Of a stretch of DNA of 57,360 nt, positions 1-8,854 are shown one piece after another. Origin of the DNA: Acidobacteriota bacterium (GTDB lineage Bacteria > Acidobacteriota > Vicinamibacteria > Vicinamibacterales > UBA2999); the NCBI GenBank assembly GCA_016192845.1, contig JACPTI010000128.1:1-57360 (forward strand), in the 5' to 3' direction. Made by a program: the position numbers and the translations under genes. The notes beneath the pieces are model-generated. The model saw nothing but the letters and a program-made list of their open reading frames with translations. It ran no database searches and had not been told where the DNA came from. Every line of letters begins with the position of its first letter. Within the stretch, counting starts at the first letter, position 1.

Positions 1-1266
1 ATCAGCGGCTCGGATTTCGTCGAGATGTTCGTCGGCGTGGGCGCGTCGCGCGTCCGCGACCTCTTCGAGCAGGGCAAGAAGAACGCGCCGTGCATCGTCT
101 TCATCGACGAGATCGACGCGGTCGGCCGGCACCGGGGCGCCGGCCTCGGCGGCGGCCACGACGAGCGCGAGCAGACGCTCAACCAGCTGCTCGTCGAGAT
201 GGACGGCTTCGAGTCGAACGAGGGCGTCATTCTCGTGGCGGCCACCAACCGTCCCGACGTGCTCGACCCGGCGCTGCTCCGGCCCGGACGCTTCGACCGC
301 CGCATCGTCGTGATCCGGCCCGACGTGAAGGGACGCGAGGGCATCCTCGGCGTCCACACGAAGAAGATTCCGCTCGCCGACGACGTCGACGTGGTGGTGC
401 TGGCGCGCGGCTCGTCCGGCTTTTCGGGAGCGGATCTGGCGAACCTGGTGAACGAGGCGGCGCTCAACGCCGCGCGGTACAACCAGAAGGTCGTCCGCAT
501 GATGGACTTCGAGTTCGCCAAGGACAAGGTGCTGATGGGCACCGAGCGCCGCTCGATGATCATCAGCGAGCAGGAGAAGCGCGTCACGGCGATTCACGAA
601 GCCGGGCACGCGCTGATGACGGTCATGCTGCCGAATGCGGATCCGATCCACAAGGTGACGATCATTCCGCGGGGCATGGCGCTCGGCCTGACGCAGCAGC
701 TCCCGATCGACGAGAAGCACAACTACTCGCGCGACTACCTGCAGGATCAGATCGCGATTCTGCTGGGCGGGCGCATCGCCGAGGAGATCACGACCGGTAC
801 GGTCACGACCGGCGCCGGCAACGACCTGGAGCGGGTCACCGACCTGGCGCGGCGCATGGTCTGCGAGTGGGGCATGAGCGACGCGATGGGCCCGCTCACC
901 TTCGGCAAGAAGGAAGAGCAGATCTTCCTGGGCCGCGAGATCGCGCAGCACCAGGATTACAGCGAGGACACGGCGCTCCGCATCGACCAGGAAGTCAAGC
1001 GGTTCGTCATGGACAACTACGCGCGGGCGCAGCAGATCCTGGTCGAGCACAAGCAGAAGCTGCTCGAGCTCGCCGACGCGCTGCTCGCGCACGAGACGCT
1101 CGATGCCGAGCAGGTGCGCCGCATCGCCGCCGGCCTGCCGGTCGAAGAGCCCGTCGCGGCCGCCGGCGCGGTGCCCGCTCCCTCACGCGAAGCGAAGCCC
1201 GCGCGCGAGAAGGAACGGCCGGCGATCGTTCCGCCGCTGCAGCCGCGGCCGGTCACGCAGGAGTAA
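1..1266 (+). CDS. ftsH: ATP-dependent zinc metalloprotease FtsH, 5'-truncated by window edge
   Basis: Membrane-bound AAA+ protease that unfolds and degrades membrane and regulatory proteins. The reading frame is open from base 1, so the N-terminal membrane segments and Walker A lie outside the window. Visible in order: Walker B (IVFIDEID, 94-117), the second region of homology with [19 protein letters not shown] (about 244-300), the zinc protease motif HEAGH (595-609) and the third zinc ligand Asp in GNDLE (823-825). The C-terminus is an Ala/Pro-rich tail ending at TAA 1264. The stop is 13 bases before folP, which suggests one operon running ftsH-folP-cdaA-cdaR-glmM. Identification is firm; only the 5' end is missing. 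Confidence 0.97.
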   Translation: MSGSDFVEMFVGVGASRVRDLFEQGKKNAPCIVFIDEIDAVGRHRGAGLGGGHDEREQTLNQLLVEMDGFESNEGVILVAATNRPDVLDPALLRPGRFDRRIVVIRPDVKGREGILGVHTKKIPLADDVDVVVLARGSSGFSGADLANLVNEAALNAARYNQKVVRMMDFEFAKDKVLMGTERRSMIISEQEKRVTAIHEAGHALMTVMLPNADPIHKVTIIPRGMALGLTQQLPIDEKHNYSRDYLQDQIAILLGGRIAEEITTGTVTTGAGNDLERVTDLARRMVCEWGMSDAMGPLTFGKKEEQIFLGREIAQHQDYSEDTALRIDQEVKRFVMDNYARAQQILVEHKQKLLELADALLAHETLDAEQVRRIAAGLPVEEPVAAAGAVPAPSREAKPAREKERPAIVPPLQPRPVTQE

Positions 1267-1279
1267 TTCGACCTACACT

Positions 1280-2152
1280 GTGGCGGTGACGTCTCGCCGC
1301 CGCTTCACCATCCCGCTTCCGAATGGCGGCACGCTCACCCTCGGCGAGCGGGTGCTCGTCATGGGGATCATCAACGTGACCCCCGACTCTTTCTCCGACG
1401 GCGGCCGGCTGATCGATCCGGCCCGTGCCATCGACGCGGGGGCGCGCATGGTGGAGGAGGGGGCGGATCTCCTCGACGTCGGCGGTGAATCGACGAGGCC
1501 GGGCGCAGAGCCGTTGGACCAGGCGCAGGAGCAACGGCGGGTCCTGCCGGTGGTCGAGGGCCTGGTGGAAAAGGTCCGCGTGCCGATCTCGGTGGACACG
1601 TACAAGGCCTCGACAGCTGATGCCGCCCTGGCCGCCGGCGCCGTGATCGTCAACGATATCAGCGGCCTGCGGTACGATGCGTCCCTGGCGGGCGTAGTCG
1701 CGGCCCGGCGCGCGGCGATCGTGCTGATGCATACGCGCGGGCGCTCGCGCGACATGTACCAGCAGGCGTCGTATCACGACGTGATCGGCGAGGTGCTCGA
1801 CGAGCTGCGGGAGGCCGTCGCGTTTGCCACCGCCGCCGGGGTCGTCGCCGATCGGATCATCGTCGACCCCGGGCTCGGGTTCGCCAAGGAGGCGCCGCAC
1901 AGCTACGAGGTGCTGGCGCGCCTCGACGCGTTCGCCGAGCTGGGGCGTCCGCTCCTCGTCGGGCCCTCGCGCAAGTCGTTCCTGGCGCGCCCGCTGGGCG
2001 GCCCGGTCCCGGCCGCCGAGCGCGACTGGGCGACGGCGGCCGCCGTGGCCGCCGCGGTGCTCGCCGGCGCGCACATCGTTCGCGTCCACGCCGTGCGCGA
2101 AATGCTGCAGGTTGTTCGCGTGGCCGACGAGATTCGGCGATATCATGCGTGA
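1280..2152 (+). CDS. folP: Dihydropteroate synthase
   Basis: Condenses p-aminobenzoate with dihydropterin pyrophosphate in folate synthesis. About 290 residues, the usual length. Family signatures are all present in order: NVTPDSFSDGG near the N-terminus, GGESTRPG, SVDTYK, VNDISG, LMHTRG, DPGLGFAK, GPSRKSF and the C-terminal VRVHAVREM. No ATG precedes the first motif, so the start is a GTG at 1280 or 1286, directly after ftsH; no strong Shine-Dalgarno is visible, which fits translational coupling. A longer in-frame opening exists upstream but overlaps ftsH out of frame and is not credible. Confidence 0.95.
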   Translation: MAVTSRRRFTIPLPNGGTLTLGERVLVMGIINVTPDSFSDGGRLIDPARAIDAGARMVEEGADLLDVGGESTRPGAEPLDQAQEQRRVLPVVEGLVEKVRVPISVDTYKASTADAALAAGAVIVNDISGLRYDASLAGVVAARRAAIVLMHTRGRSRDMYQQASYHDVIGEVLDELREAVAFATAAGVVADRIIVDPGLGFAKEAPHSYEVLARLDAFAELGRPLLVGPSRKSFLARPLGGPVPAAERDWATAAAVAAAVLAGAHIVRVHAVREMLQVVRVADEIRRYHA

Positions 2153-2165
2153 ACGGGGGTCAACT

Positions 2166-2241
2166 GCAAAGTGTAGAGTGCAAAGTGCAAAGTAAAAAGT
2201 AAGAACTTACTTTGCACTTTCCACTTTGAACTTTGAACTTG
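2166..2241. repeat. Palindromic micro-repeat array, GCAAAGT type
   Basis: Between folP and cdaA. Left arm 2166-2203 repeats degenerate GCAAAGT/AAAGTGC units; after two bases the reverse complement (CTTACTTTGCACTTTCC and on) runs to about 2241. Much lower GC than the flanking genes. The same unit type recurs at 10264-10360. Confidence 0.9.
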
Positions 2242-2252
2242 GTGATATCTCC

Positions 2253-3071
2253 ATGTCCTGGCTGACCGAGGTGTTGCAGCGTCCGGCCATCGCGTGGTGG
2301 GACGTCCTTGACATCGCCCTCGTCGCGATTCTCGTCTACGAGCTGCTGCTCCTGATTCGCGGCACGCGCGCCGTGCAGATGGCGCTCAGCGGCGGCTTCA
2401 TCCTGGCCCTCTTTTTCCTGTCGCAGTGGCTCGAGCTCGAGACGGTGAACTGGGTGATCCGGAATCTCGCCGGCTACGTCGTATTCGCAATCATCGTGCT
2501 CTTCCAGGCCGACATCCGGCGCGCGCTGGCGCACTTCGGCCGCGCCCCGTTCTTCCGCTACTTCGAACGCGCGCCGAGCACCGATGAGACGCTCGAGGAA
2601 ATCGTCGTGACCGTGCAGAATCTGGCCGCGCGCAAGACCGGCGCGATCATCGTGATCGAGCGTCAGATCGGGTTGCGCAACTACATCGAAGGAGGCATTC
2701 CGCTTGACGCACTGGTCACCTACGATCTGATGGCGAGCATCTTCCAACCCGAGTCGCCGCTGCACGACGGTGCGGTGATCATCCAGGGCGACCGCGTCGC
2801 GGCCGCTGCCTGCTTTCTGCCGCTCTCGGTCGACCCAAAGGTCAGCCGGGGACTCGGCACGCGCCACCGCGCGGCGATCGGCCTCACGGAAGAGAATGAT
2901 GCGGTGGCAGTCGTCGTGTCGGAGGAGACCGGGAGCATCTCCCTCGCTCGCGACGGCAAGCTGGAGCGCGGCATCTCCCCTGATGCGCTCCGCACCGAGC
3001 TCCAGTCGCTCGTCGGCAGCCGCCGCCGGATGCGGCTGTCTCGCGCCGAACCGCGGAGCTCCCTCGCCTGA
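2253..3071 (+). CDS. cdaA: Diadenylate cyclase CdaA (c-di-AMP synthase)
   Basis: Makes the second messenger c-di-AMP from two ATP at the inner membrane. From ATG 2253 the protein is 272 residues. Three membrane segments lie at about 15-37, 43-60 and 65-86, then a DAC domain (about 115-245) with the catalytic DGA motif (residues 172-174, LHDGAVII) and RHR (204-206, in TRHRAAIG). ATG 2253 was preferred to an upstream TTG at 2226 because the latter lies in the repeat array. The stop TGA is immediately followed by the ATG of cdaR, the classical regulator partner, and glmM follows: the cdaA-cdaR-glmM cluster known from Firmicutes and others, linking c-di-AMP to peptidoglycan precursor supply. Confidence 0.96.
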   Translation: MSWLTEVLQRPAIAWWDVLDIALVAILVYELLLLIRGTRAVQMALSGGFILALFFLSQWLELETVNWVIRNLAGYVVFAIIVLFQADIRRALAHFGRAPFFRYFERAPSTDETLEEIVVTVQNLAARKTGAIIVIERQIGLRNYIEGGIPLDALVTYDLMASIFQPESPLHDGAVIIQGDRVAAAACFLPLSVDPKVSRGLGTRHRAAIGLTEENDAVAVVVSEETGSISLARDGKLERGISPDALRTELQSLVGSRRRMRLSRAEPRSSLA

Positions 3072-3971
3072 ATGGCCATTCCGGGCTTTCGGCACCTCGG
3101 CCTCAAGCTGCTGTCGATCGCGCTGGCGGCGCTCATCTGGCTGCTCGTCTCGGGCGAGCAGATCGTGGAGCGGACGATGCGGATTCCGCTCGAGTTCACG
3201 AATCTGCCGGCGGAGCTGGAGCTGGTCGGCGCGCCGCCCGACCTCGTCGACGTGCGCGTCCGCGGATCGTCGGGCGCGCTCAGCCGCGTGGCCGCCGGCG
3301 AGGTGGTGGCGGTGCTCGACCTTCGGACGGCCCGCCCGGGGCAGCGGCTGTTTCATCTCACCGCCGACGACGTGCGCGCGCCGTTCGGGATTCAGGTGGT
3401 GCAGATCTCGCCGTCGAACGTGTCGGTGATGTTCGAGAGGTCCGCCACGAAGGTGGTGCCGGTCGTGCCCGAAATCGACGGCGCCCCGGGCGACGGCTAT
3501 ATCGTCGGGACGGTGACGGCGAGTCCACCGACCGTGACGGTCGTCGGCCCGGCCAGCGCGGTCGCCCGTCTCACGCAGGCGATCACGGAGCCGGTACCGG
3601 TGGCGGGCGCGACGGACACGGTCGTCGAGACGGTGAACGTCGGCGTCGCCGATCCGTCGGTCCGGCTCCTTTCGCCCGGCAGCGCCCAGGTCAGCGTGGC
3701 CGTGGTGCCCCAGCCGATTGAATGGGCGGTCGCGGCAATCCCCGTGCGCGCCGCCACCGGCGGCTCGGCGCAGATTACCCCCCCGGAGGTCACTGTGTAC
3801 GTCCGCGGGCCGCGGGAGGCGCGCGGATTCGGCGCAGCCGATTTCGAGGCGTCGGTCGATATCGAGGGTCTGCGGCCGGGGCTCTTTCAGCTCCCGGTCC
3901 GGGTAACGCCGCCCTCGCGCGTCGGTGTCGTCCGCGTCGATCCTTCAACGGTACAGGTCCGCGTGCGGTAG
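3072..3971 (+). CDS. cdaR: YbbR-domain protein CdaR, regulator of CdaA
   Basis: Membrane-anchored regulator of diadenylate cyclase. 299 residues: one N-terminal membrane helix (LGLKLLSIALAALIWLLVSG, about 9-28) followed by repeated YbbR domains rich in Val and Pro, predicted to face the outside. Start ATG abuts the cdaA stop, so translation is coupled. The family match rests on the helix plus YbbR-like strand pattern (for example PVVPEIDGAPGDGYIVG) and on the conserved position between cdaA and glmM. Confidence 0.9.
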   Translation: MAIPGFRHLGLKLLSIALAALIWLLVSGEQIVERTMRIPLEFTNLPAELELVGAPPDLVDVRVRGSSGALSRVAAGEVVAVLDLRTARPGQRLFHLTADDVRAPFGIQVVQISPSNVSVMFERSATKVVPVVPEIDGAPGDGYIVGTVTASPPTVTVVGPASAVARLTQAITEPVPVAGATDTVVETVNVGVADPSVRLLSPGSAQVSVAVVPQPIEWAVAAIPVRAATGGSAQITPPEVTVYVRGPREARGFGAADFEASVDIEGLRPGLFQLPVRVTPPSRVGVVRVDPSTVQVRVR

Positions 3972-3975
3972 CGCT

Positions 3976-5358
3976 ATGGGGCGGCTGTTCGGCACCGACG
4001 GCGTCCGCGGCCGCGCGGGTAAGGACCCGCTCGATGCGCCCACCATCCGCCGCCTTGGCGCGGCGCTCGCGCGCGCGCTCGGCGACGGCACACGCGGGGT
4101 CCGGTTCCTCGCCGGGCGCGACACCCGCGAGTCGGGATCGTGGATCGAGCGCGAGCTGGCCGCCGGCATCCGCAGCCAGGGCGGTGCCCTCGTGAGCGCC
4201 GGCGTCATTCCGACGCCGGCCATCGCCTACCTCACGCCGCGAATGGGCTACACGGCCGGCCTCGTGATTTCCGCCTCCCATAACCCGTTCGAAGACAACG
4301 GCATCAAGGTGTTCTCCGGCAAGGGGGAGAAGTTCACCGAGACGCTCGAGGGTCAGGTCGAGACGGTCATGGCCGCTCAGTCGTGGGCTCCGGCTGAAGC
4401 CAGACCCCACGACAGCACGGACCTGGCGTCCGGCCTCAGCCGGACCGGGGTCGAACAGGTCGATTATCGTTCCCATTATCTCGAACATCTGCTCCGCATC
4501 CTGCAGCCCGGCGATCGCCACGCGCGGGTCCCCATCGCCATCGACTGTGCGAACGGCGCGACTACGACGGTGGCGCCGCAGCTGTTCGAACGGCTGGGCT
4601 TTGACGTGCGACGGGTCGGCTGCGAGCCGGATGGCCGCAACATCAATCTCGGATGCGGATCCACGGCACCCGACCTGCTCGCGAGAACGGTGACGGAGGG
4701 CGACTGCCGTCTTGGCATCGCCTACGACGGAGACGGCGACCGCGCCATCTTCGTCGACGATCGGGGGCGCATCGTCGACGGCGACGCGGTGATGCTGATG
4801 TGCGCCAAGCAGATGAAGGCCGAAGGGCGGCTGAGGGGGAATGCGGTCGTCGCCACCGTGATGAGCAACATCGGCCTGGAGATTGGGCTCCGCGAGGCCG
4901 GCATCGAAATCGTCCGCTGCCCCGTGGGCGACAAGTACGTGATGGAAGAGCTCCTCAAACGCGGCCTGTCGCTTGGCGGCGAGCAGTCAGGCCATGTGAT
5001 CTTTTCCGACTATCTGTTCACCGGCGACGGCCTGGCGACCTCGCTCCACGTGCTCCGGACGATGGCGGTGACCGGGCGGGAGCTGAGCGAGCTCGCTGGT
5101 GAGCTGCAGAAATATCCGCAGGTGCTGCTCAACATCCGGGTGGATCGCAAGGTCGATCTGAAGACGATTCCGCCCGTTGCGGCGGCGATGGAAGACGTCG
5201 AGCGGCGCCTGGCAGGGCACGGCCGGCTGCTCGTGCGTTACTCAGGGACCGAGCCGCTGCTGCGCATCATGCTCGAAGGACGAGACGAGGGCGAGATTCG
5301 CCGGTGGGCGGAGGAGATCGCCGACGCCGTGAAACAGCACCTCGCTGGCGGGATGTAA
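3976..5358 (+). CDS. glmM: Phosphoglucosamine mutase
   Basis: Interconverts glucosamine-6-P and glucosamine-1-P for UDP-GlcNAc synthesis. 460 residues from ATG 3976, four bases after the cdaR stop. N-terminus MGRLFGTDGVRG is typical. The phosphoserine loop ASHNPFEDNG puts the catalytic Ser at residue 101; the metal-binding DGDGDR is at 251-256; the substrate loop GGEQSGH and phosphate-binding RYSGTEPLLR follow. Full length and intact. In several bacteria CdaA and CdaR bind GlmM; the adjacency here makes the same complex likely (inference). Confidence 0.97.
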   Translation: MGRLFGTDGVRGRAGKDPLDAPTIRRLGAALARALGDGTRGVRFLAGRDTRESGSWIERELAAGIRSQGGALVSAGVIPTPAIAYLTPRMGYTAGLVISASHNPFEDNGIKVFSGKGEKFTETLEGQVETVMAAQSWAPAEARPHDSTDLASGLSRTGVEQVDYRSHYLEHLLRILQPGDRHARVPIAIDCANGATTTVAPQLFERLGFDVRRVGCEPDGRNINLGCGSTAPDLLARTVTEGDCRLGIAYDGDGDRAIFVDDRGRIVDGDAVMLMCAKQMKAEGRLRGNAVVATVMSNIGLEIGLREAGIEIVRCPVGDKYVMEELLKRGLSLGGEQSGHVIFSDYLFTGDGLATSLHVLRTMAVTGRELSELAGELQKYPQVLLNIRVDRKVDLKTIPPVAAAMEDVERRLAGHGRLLVRYSGTEPLLRIMLEGRDEGEIRRWAEEIADAVKQHLAGGM

Positions 5359-5359
5359 A

Positions 5360-5428
5360 CTCCCTAGACGCCAATTTCCAACGCCCAATGCTTGGGAGTT
5401 GGTGTTCGGGGGTTGGGAGTTCAGTTGG
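5360..5428. repeat. Palindromic micro-repeat array, GGGAGTTG type
   Basis: Between glmM and pdxJ. Left arm (5360-5389) carries CCCAA/CCAACGCCC-like units, right arm (5391-5428) the complementary TTGGGAGTTGG units. The right arm provides a GGGAG sequence (5415-5419) six bases before the likely TTG start of pdxJ at 5425. Confidence 0.88.
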
Positions 5429-6165
5429 TCAGACTCTCCGTCAACGTCAACAAGGTGGCCACCGTCCGCAACTCGCGCGGCGGCAGCATTCCGTCGGTGC
5501 TCGACGCCGTGAAGGTGTGCATCGACGCCGGCGCGCCGGGCATTACGGTCCATCCGCGCGCCGACGCGCGCCACATCACGACCGCTGACGTCGTTGAGAT
5601 TGCGGCGCTTCTGGCGCCGCTCCGCGGCCGCGTCGAGTACAACATCGAAGGCGATCCGCGGCCCGATCTGCTGGAGCTCGTGCAGCGCGTCAGGCCCGAC
5701 CAGTGTACGCTCGTGCCGGTCAGGCCCGGCGAGATTACCAGCCAGGCGGGCTGGTCGCCCGACACGCCGCGCGCCGCGCTGGCGCGCGCCCTGACCGATC
5801 TGCGCGACGCCGGCATTCGCATCAGCCTCTTTGTCGATCCCGCGGACGCGCCGATTCGGTGGGCGGCGGACCTCGGCGCCGACCGGGTGGAGCTCTATTC
5901 GGAACCGTACGCGCGCGCGTTCGAGCGCAGCCGGGACGAGGGCGAGCGCTCGTTTGCCGTCTACGTGCGCGCGGCCGAGCTGGCGCACTCGCTCGGCCTT
6001 GGCCTCAACGCCGGGCACGATCTGAACCTCGACAACCTGATGACGTTCCGGCGCCTGCCGCACCTCGACGAGGTGTCCATCGGACACGCGCTCATCAGCC
6101 ACGCGCTGTTCGTCGGCCTGGCGCGGAGCGTCCGCGAGTATCTGGATGTGCTGGCAGCATCATAG
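5425..6165 (+). CDS. pdxJ: Pyridoxine 5'-phosphate synthase
   Basis: Last step of de novo vitamin B6 synthesis (DXP-dependent). About 246 residues. The N-terminus VRLSVNVNKVATVRNSRGG matches the family start; other motifs: GITVHPRADARHI, EYNIEGDP, TLVPVRPGEITSQAGW, ISLFVDPAD, VELYSEPYA, GLNAGHDLN and the C-terminal EVSIGHALISHALF. The start is a TTG at 5425 that lies at the end of the repeat array; a longer reading from TTG 5392 would translate the array and is less likely. The 3' end overlaps the next open frame by 20 bases. Confidence 0.95.
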   Translation: MVRLSVNVNKVATVRNSRGGSIPSVLDAVKVCIDAGAPGITVHPRADARHITTADVVEIAALLAPLRGRVEYNIEGDPRPDLLELVQRVRPDQCTLVPVRPGEITSQAGWSPDTPRAALARALTDLRDAGIRISLFVDPADAPIRWAADLGADRVELYSEPYARAFERSRDEGERSFAVYVRAAELAHSLGLGLNAGHDLNLDNLMTFRRLPHLDEVSIGHALISHALFVGLARSVREYLDVLAAS

Positions 6166-6892
6166 TCCTCGCCTGTCGTTGGGCGTTGGGCGTTGGAGCT
6201 TGGGAGTTGTCATCGCGGCGCTCGTCGCGCCGGCGCCGCGGCTCGAGGCGGCCGGCCGGCCGGTTGCGATTCCTGCCGCGGATGGCCGTTCAACGAGCGG
6301 CCTGATGTTCGACGCCCGCGACCGTCCGGCCCCGGCCGTCGTCCTGGTGCCGATGCTCGGGCGCCCGAAGGAGGATTGGCAGGCGGTGGCGCAGCAGCTG
6401 GCCGACGCGAACATCAATGCGCTCGCGATCGACCTGCCCGAGATGGCGCTCCCCGCCGATCCGGCCGAGCTCCTGCGCTGGCACGAGCCGATTGGTGCGG
6501 CGGTCGCGTATCTCGCCGTCCGCCCCGCCGACGTGCAGCCGGGCGCGATCGGGGTGGCGGGCGCGTCGCTCGGCGCCAATCTGGCCGTCCTGGCCGCCGC
6601 GGCGGATCCGGCGATCCGGTCGATCGCGCTGGTATCGCCGTCGCTCGACTATCGCGGCGTGCGCATCGAGCTGCCGTTCGCCCAGTACGCCGCGCGGCCG
6701 GCGCTGCTGATGGCAAGCGTGCACGACCCGTATGCGACACGGTCGATCCGCACGCTGGCGCAGGACCCCTCGGGCGCGCGCGAGGTGCGGTGGTCGAGCG
6801 TGCCGGCCCATGGAACCCTCCTGCTGGCCCGCGACGCCGAGCTCGTGCGCGCCCTGGTCGAATGGTTTCAGCGGACGCTCTCGGTAAACTAA
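6146..6892 (+). CDS. Putative exported alpha/beta hydrolase
   Basis: Up to 248 residues. The nucleophile elbow GASLGAN puts Ser at residue 141; a later Asp (SVHDPYA) and His (VPAHGTLL) could complete a triad, giving a dienelactone-hydrolase-like or acetyl-esterase-like alpha/beta hydrolase. The substrate is unknown. The N-terminus is odd: residues about 10-21 (PRLSLGVGRWSL) are encoded by a micro-repeat array at 6177-6210, and together with VVIAALVAPAPRLEAAG they form a plausible signal peptide. ATG 6146 overlaps pdxJ by 20 bases; a later start inside the array is possible. Fold confidence is fair, function low. Confidence 0.7.
   Translation: MCWQHHSPRLSLGVGRWSLGVVIAALVAPAPRLEAAGRPVAIPAADGRSTSGLMFDARDRPAPAVVLVPMLGRPKEDWQAVAQQLADANINALAIDLPEMALPADPAELLRWHEPIGAAVAYLAVRPADVQPGAIGVAGASLGANLAVLAAAADPAIRSIALVSPSLDYRGVRIELPFAQYAARPALLMASVHDPYATRSIRTLAQDPSGAREVRWSSVPAHGTLLLARDAELVRALVEWFQRTLSVN
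6177..6210. repeat. Micro-repeat array, GGGCGTT/GGGAGTTG type, translated
   Basis: Short run of TTGGGCG-type units directly after the pdxJ stop, without an obvious reverse arm. It lies in frame inside the N-terminus of the alpha/beta hydrolase. Confidence 0.75.
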
Positions 6893-6896
6893 GATC

Positions 6897-6953
6897 GGCG
6901 TTGGGCGTTGGGCGTTGGGAAGCCTGAAGCCCAAAGCCTGAAGCCTCAAGCCC
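6897..6953. repeat. Micro-repeat array, two unit types
   Basis: GGCGTTG units (6897-6919) are followed by AGCCTGA/AGCCCAA-type units (6920-6953), ending two bases before the ATG of the TPR gene. Two different unit words joined in one array. Confidence 0.8.
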
Positions 6954-6954
6954 G

Positions 6955-7560
6955 ATGAAGGCCGAATCGATCGTCTTCGCCGTCGCCGGCATGTGCTTTG
7001 GCGTCATCCTGGGATGGGTGATCGGCGCGCAGCAGGCCGGCCGTCCGGCTGCCCCGGCGGCCGCCCAGACCGCGCCCGCCGGGCAGGGGACGACGCGGCA
7101 GGCGCCGCCGCTCGACGAGGCGCGCGTGCAGGCGCTGATGACGGTCATCAAGAACGATCCGAAGAACGGGGGGGCGGCCGTGCAGCTCGGCAACACGTAC
7201 TTCGACGCCGAGCGGTACGAGGACGCCATCAAGTGGTACGAGGAAGGTCTCCGGCTCGACCCGAAGAACCCCGACGCGAGCACGGACCTCGGCATCAGCT
7301 ACTACTACGCCGGCCAGACCGACCGTGCGCTGCAGCAGTTCGAGGAGTCGCTGAAGATCGATCCCCGCCACACGAAGACGATGCTGAACAAGGGGGTCGT
7401 GCTGGCGTTCGGGAAGCAGGATCTCGCTGGCGCGGAGGCCGCCTGGAAGCAGGTGGTGGCGCTCGCGCCGGACAGCCCGGAAGGACAGGCGGCGCGCCGC
7501 GCGCTCGAAGGGATTGCCGCCGCCGGGCACCCGCGGCCCGGCACCACGCCGGGCAGCTGA
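6955..7560 (+). CDS. Membrane-anchored TPR protein
   Basis: 201 residues. An N-terminal membrane helix (about 5-26, FAVAGMCFGVILGWVIGAQQ) is followed by an Ala/Pro-rich linker and about three tetratricopeptide repeats (about 55-160), for example YFDAERYEDAIKWYEEGLRLDP and YYAGQTDRALQQFEESLKIDP. The layout resembles the interaction modules of cytochrome c biogenesis factors (CcmH/NrfG), but no partner heme genes are adjacent, so the function is open. It lies 15 bases before the next small membrane protein and probably shares its mRNA. Confidence 0.85.
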   Translation: MKAESIVFAVAGMCFGVILGWVIGAQQAGRPAAPAAAQTAPAGQGTTRQAPPLDEARVQALMTVIKNDPKNGGAAVQLGNTYFDAERYEDAIKWYEEGLRLDPKNPDASTDLGISYYYAGQTDRALQQFEESLKIDPRHTKTMLNKGVVLAFGKQDLAGAEAAWKQVVALAPDSPEGQAARRALEGIAAAGHPRPGTTPGS

Positions 7561-7575
7561 GACGGATGCGGTGCG

Positions 7576-7854
7576 ATGACCAGGCTCATCCTCCTCACGA
7601 TTCTGCTCATCGTCGTCGCACGCCTGTTCTGGCGGCTGGTGGATGCAGTGATGGCCGGCGCGCGCGGGGACGCAGCTCCCGGCGGTCCGCGGCGTGCGCC
7701 GGTGAAGCTCGTGCGCGACCCGGTCTGCGGGACGTACGTGCCCCCGCGGGCGGCGCTCTCGCTGACCTCCGGCGGCAGCACGCACTACTTCTGCTCTGAG
7801 GAATGTAGGAAGAAATTTGACAGTCGGCAGTCGGCAGTCGGCAGTCGGCAGTAG
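7576..7854 (+). CDS. Small YHS-like / PP0621-type zinc-ribbon membrane protein
   Basis: 92 residues. Hydrophobic N-terminus (LILLTILLIVVARLFW) then a compact Cys module: DPVCGTYVPP about residue 51 and HYFCSEECRKKF near residue 80, the pattern of PP0621/YHS-type metal-binding domains. The last 10 or so residues (SRQSAVGSRQ) are not part of the domain: they are the CAGTCGG micro-repeat read in frame, and the stop TAG is itself in the array. Function unknown; metal binding is inferred from the Cys pattern. Confidence 0.75.
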   Translation: MTRLILLTILLIVVARLFWRLVDAVMAGARGDAAPGGPRRAPVKLVRDPVCGTYVPPRAALSLTSGGSTHYFCSEECRKKFDSRQSAVGSRQ

Positions 7855-7912
7855 GCCGCGAGAGCAAGGAGTTCTGCCTACTGCCTACTGCCGACTGCCG
7901 ACTGCCTACTGT
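7820..7912. repeat. Palindromic micro-repeat array, CAGTCGG type
   Basis: Left arm 7820-7855 is a nearly perfect run of five GCAGTCGG-like units; after about 22 bases the reverse complement (CTGCCTACTGCCGACTGCC) runs to 7912, ten bases before the aldolase ATG. The left arm is translated as the tail of the preceding protein. Confidence 0.93.
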
Positions 7913-7922
7913 GAACTTCACC

Positions 7923-8774
7923 ATGACCAGAGTCGAGGAGCAGATTCGCGCGGACATTGTCGAGGCGGGCCGGCGGCTCCACACGCGCGCGTACATCGCT
8001 TCGAACGACGGCAACATCAGCGCGCGCCTCGACGACCGGCGGCTGATCACCACGCCAAAGGGCGTGTCGAAGGGGTTCATGACGCCCGACATGATGGTGA
8101 TTGTCGACTACGACGGGAACAAGCTCGCGGGCGAGCGCGATCCGTCGACCGAGCTGCCGATGCATCTCGAGATTTACCGCAATCGGCCCGACGTGAACGC
8201 GGTGGTGCACGCGCATCCGCCGATTGCGACCGGGTTTGCCGTTGCGGGCATTCCGCTGACCCGGGCCGTGCTGGCTGAAGTGATCACCACGCTCGGGAGC
8301 ATCCCGATTGCCGCCTACGGCACGCCGTCGACGAGCGAGCTTCCCGAAGCGGTCCGCAAGTTCATCAAGGCGCACGACGCCATGCTGCTCGCCAACCACG
8401 GCGCCGTCACGTGCGGCAGGGACGTGCTCGGCGCGTACTACAAGATGGAGACGATCGAGCACTTCGCGAAAATCAGTCTCGTGGCGCGGCTGCTCGGGCG
8501 CGAGCACCTGATTTCGCGTGAGGAGGTCGAGCGGCTCCAGGGGCTGCGCGGCGTGTACGGCATTCCGGCCCCGGCGCCGCTCTGCGCCGATCCCGCCGAC
8601 GCAGGCACGGACCAAGTTGTCTGCCAGGTGCTCGAGGCGCCGGCGTCGCAGGATGGACGGCTGGTGGCCGATGTCCCCGCGCTGGATCGGGCGCGCCGCG
8701 ACGGGGAAATTCGGCTAACATACGACGAACTGACGGCGCTGATCGCCGATGCGGTCAGAACACTGAAAGATTGA
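7923..8774 (+). CDS. Class II (zinc) aldolase of the microcompartment locus
   Basis: Class II aldolase/adducin family, like L-fuculose- or L-rhamnulose-phosphate aldolases, which cleave sugar phosphates to a three-carbon ketone phosphate and an aldehyde. From ATG 7923 it is 283 residues. The N-terminal two thirds hold the fold with SNDGNISAR (27-35), Glu77 in STELPMH, zinc ligands His96 and His98 (HAHPP) and His159 (LANHG). The last 60 residues extend past the usual domain and end in a helix (YDELTALIADAVRTLKD) after a linker, which could be an encapsulation peptide. The shell genes follow at once, so its aldehyde product is probably what the compartment confines (inference). Substrate unknown. 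Confidence 0.9.
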   Translation: MTRVEEQIRADIVEAGRRLHTRAYIASNDGNISARLDDRRLITTPKGVSKGFMTPDMMVIVDYDGNKLAGERDPSTELPMHLEIYRNRPDVNAVVHAHPPIATGFAVAGIPLTRAVLAEVITTLGSIPIAAYGTPSTSELPEAVRKFIKAHDAMLLANHGAVTCGRDVLGAYYKMETIEHFAKISLVARLLGREHLISREEVERLQGLRGVYGIPAPAPLCADPADAGTDQVVCQVLEAPASQDGRLVADVPALDRARRDGEIRLTYDELTALIADAVRTLKD

Positions 8775-8840
8775 ACTCCCAAGACACCAACTCCCGGTTC
8801 CCAACTGCGTTGGGAGTTGTGGCGTTGGGGGTCGGGAGTT
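8774..8840. repeat. Palindromic micro-repeat array, GGGAGTTG type
   Basis: Left arm CTCCCAAGACACCAACTCCC (8777-8796) and right arm TTGGGAGTTGTGGCGTTGGGG (from 8809) form a long imperfect hairpin ending 14 bases before the BMC-H gene. It separates the aldolase from the shell genes within the same direction of transcription. Confidence 0.88.
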
Positions 8841-8854
8841 GACGGGGAGACGAA

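Noticed and set aside
2160..3356. 398-codon minus-strand frame opposite cdaA
   Set aside because: Antisense shadow that even translates the repeat array; no recognisable domain.
6897..6953. Riboswitch before the TPR gene
   Set aside because: The sequence is a plain micro-repeat array without any known aptamer core.
7820..7912. Possible CRISPR array
   Set aside because: Units are 7-8 bp with no unique spacers, and no cas gene is in the window.
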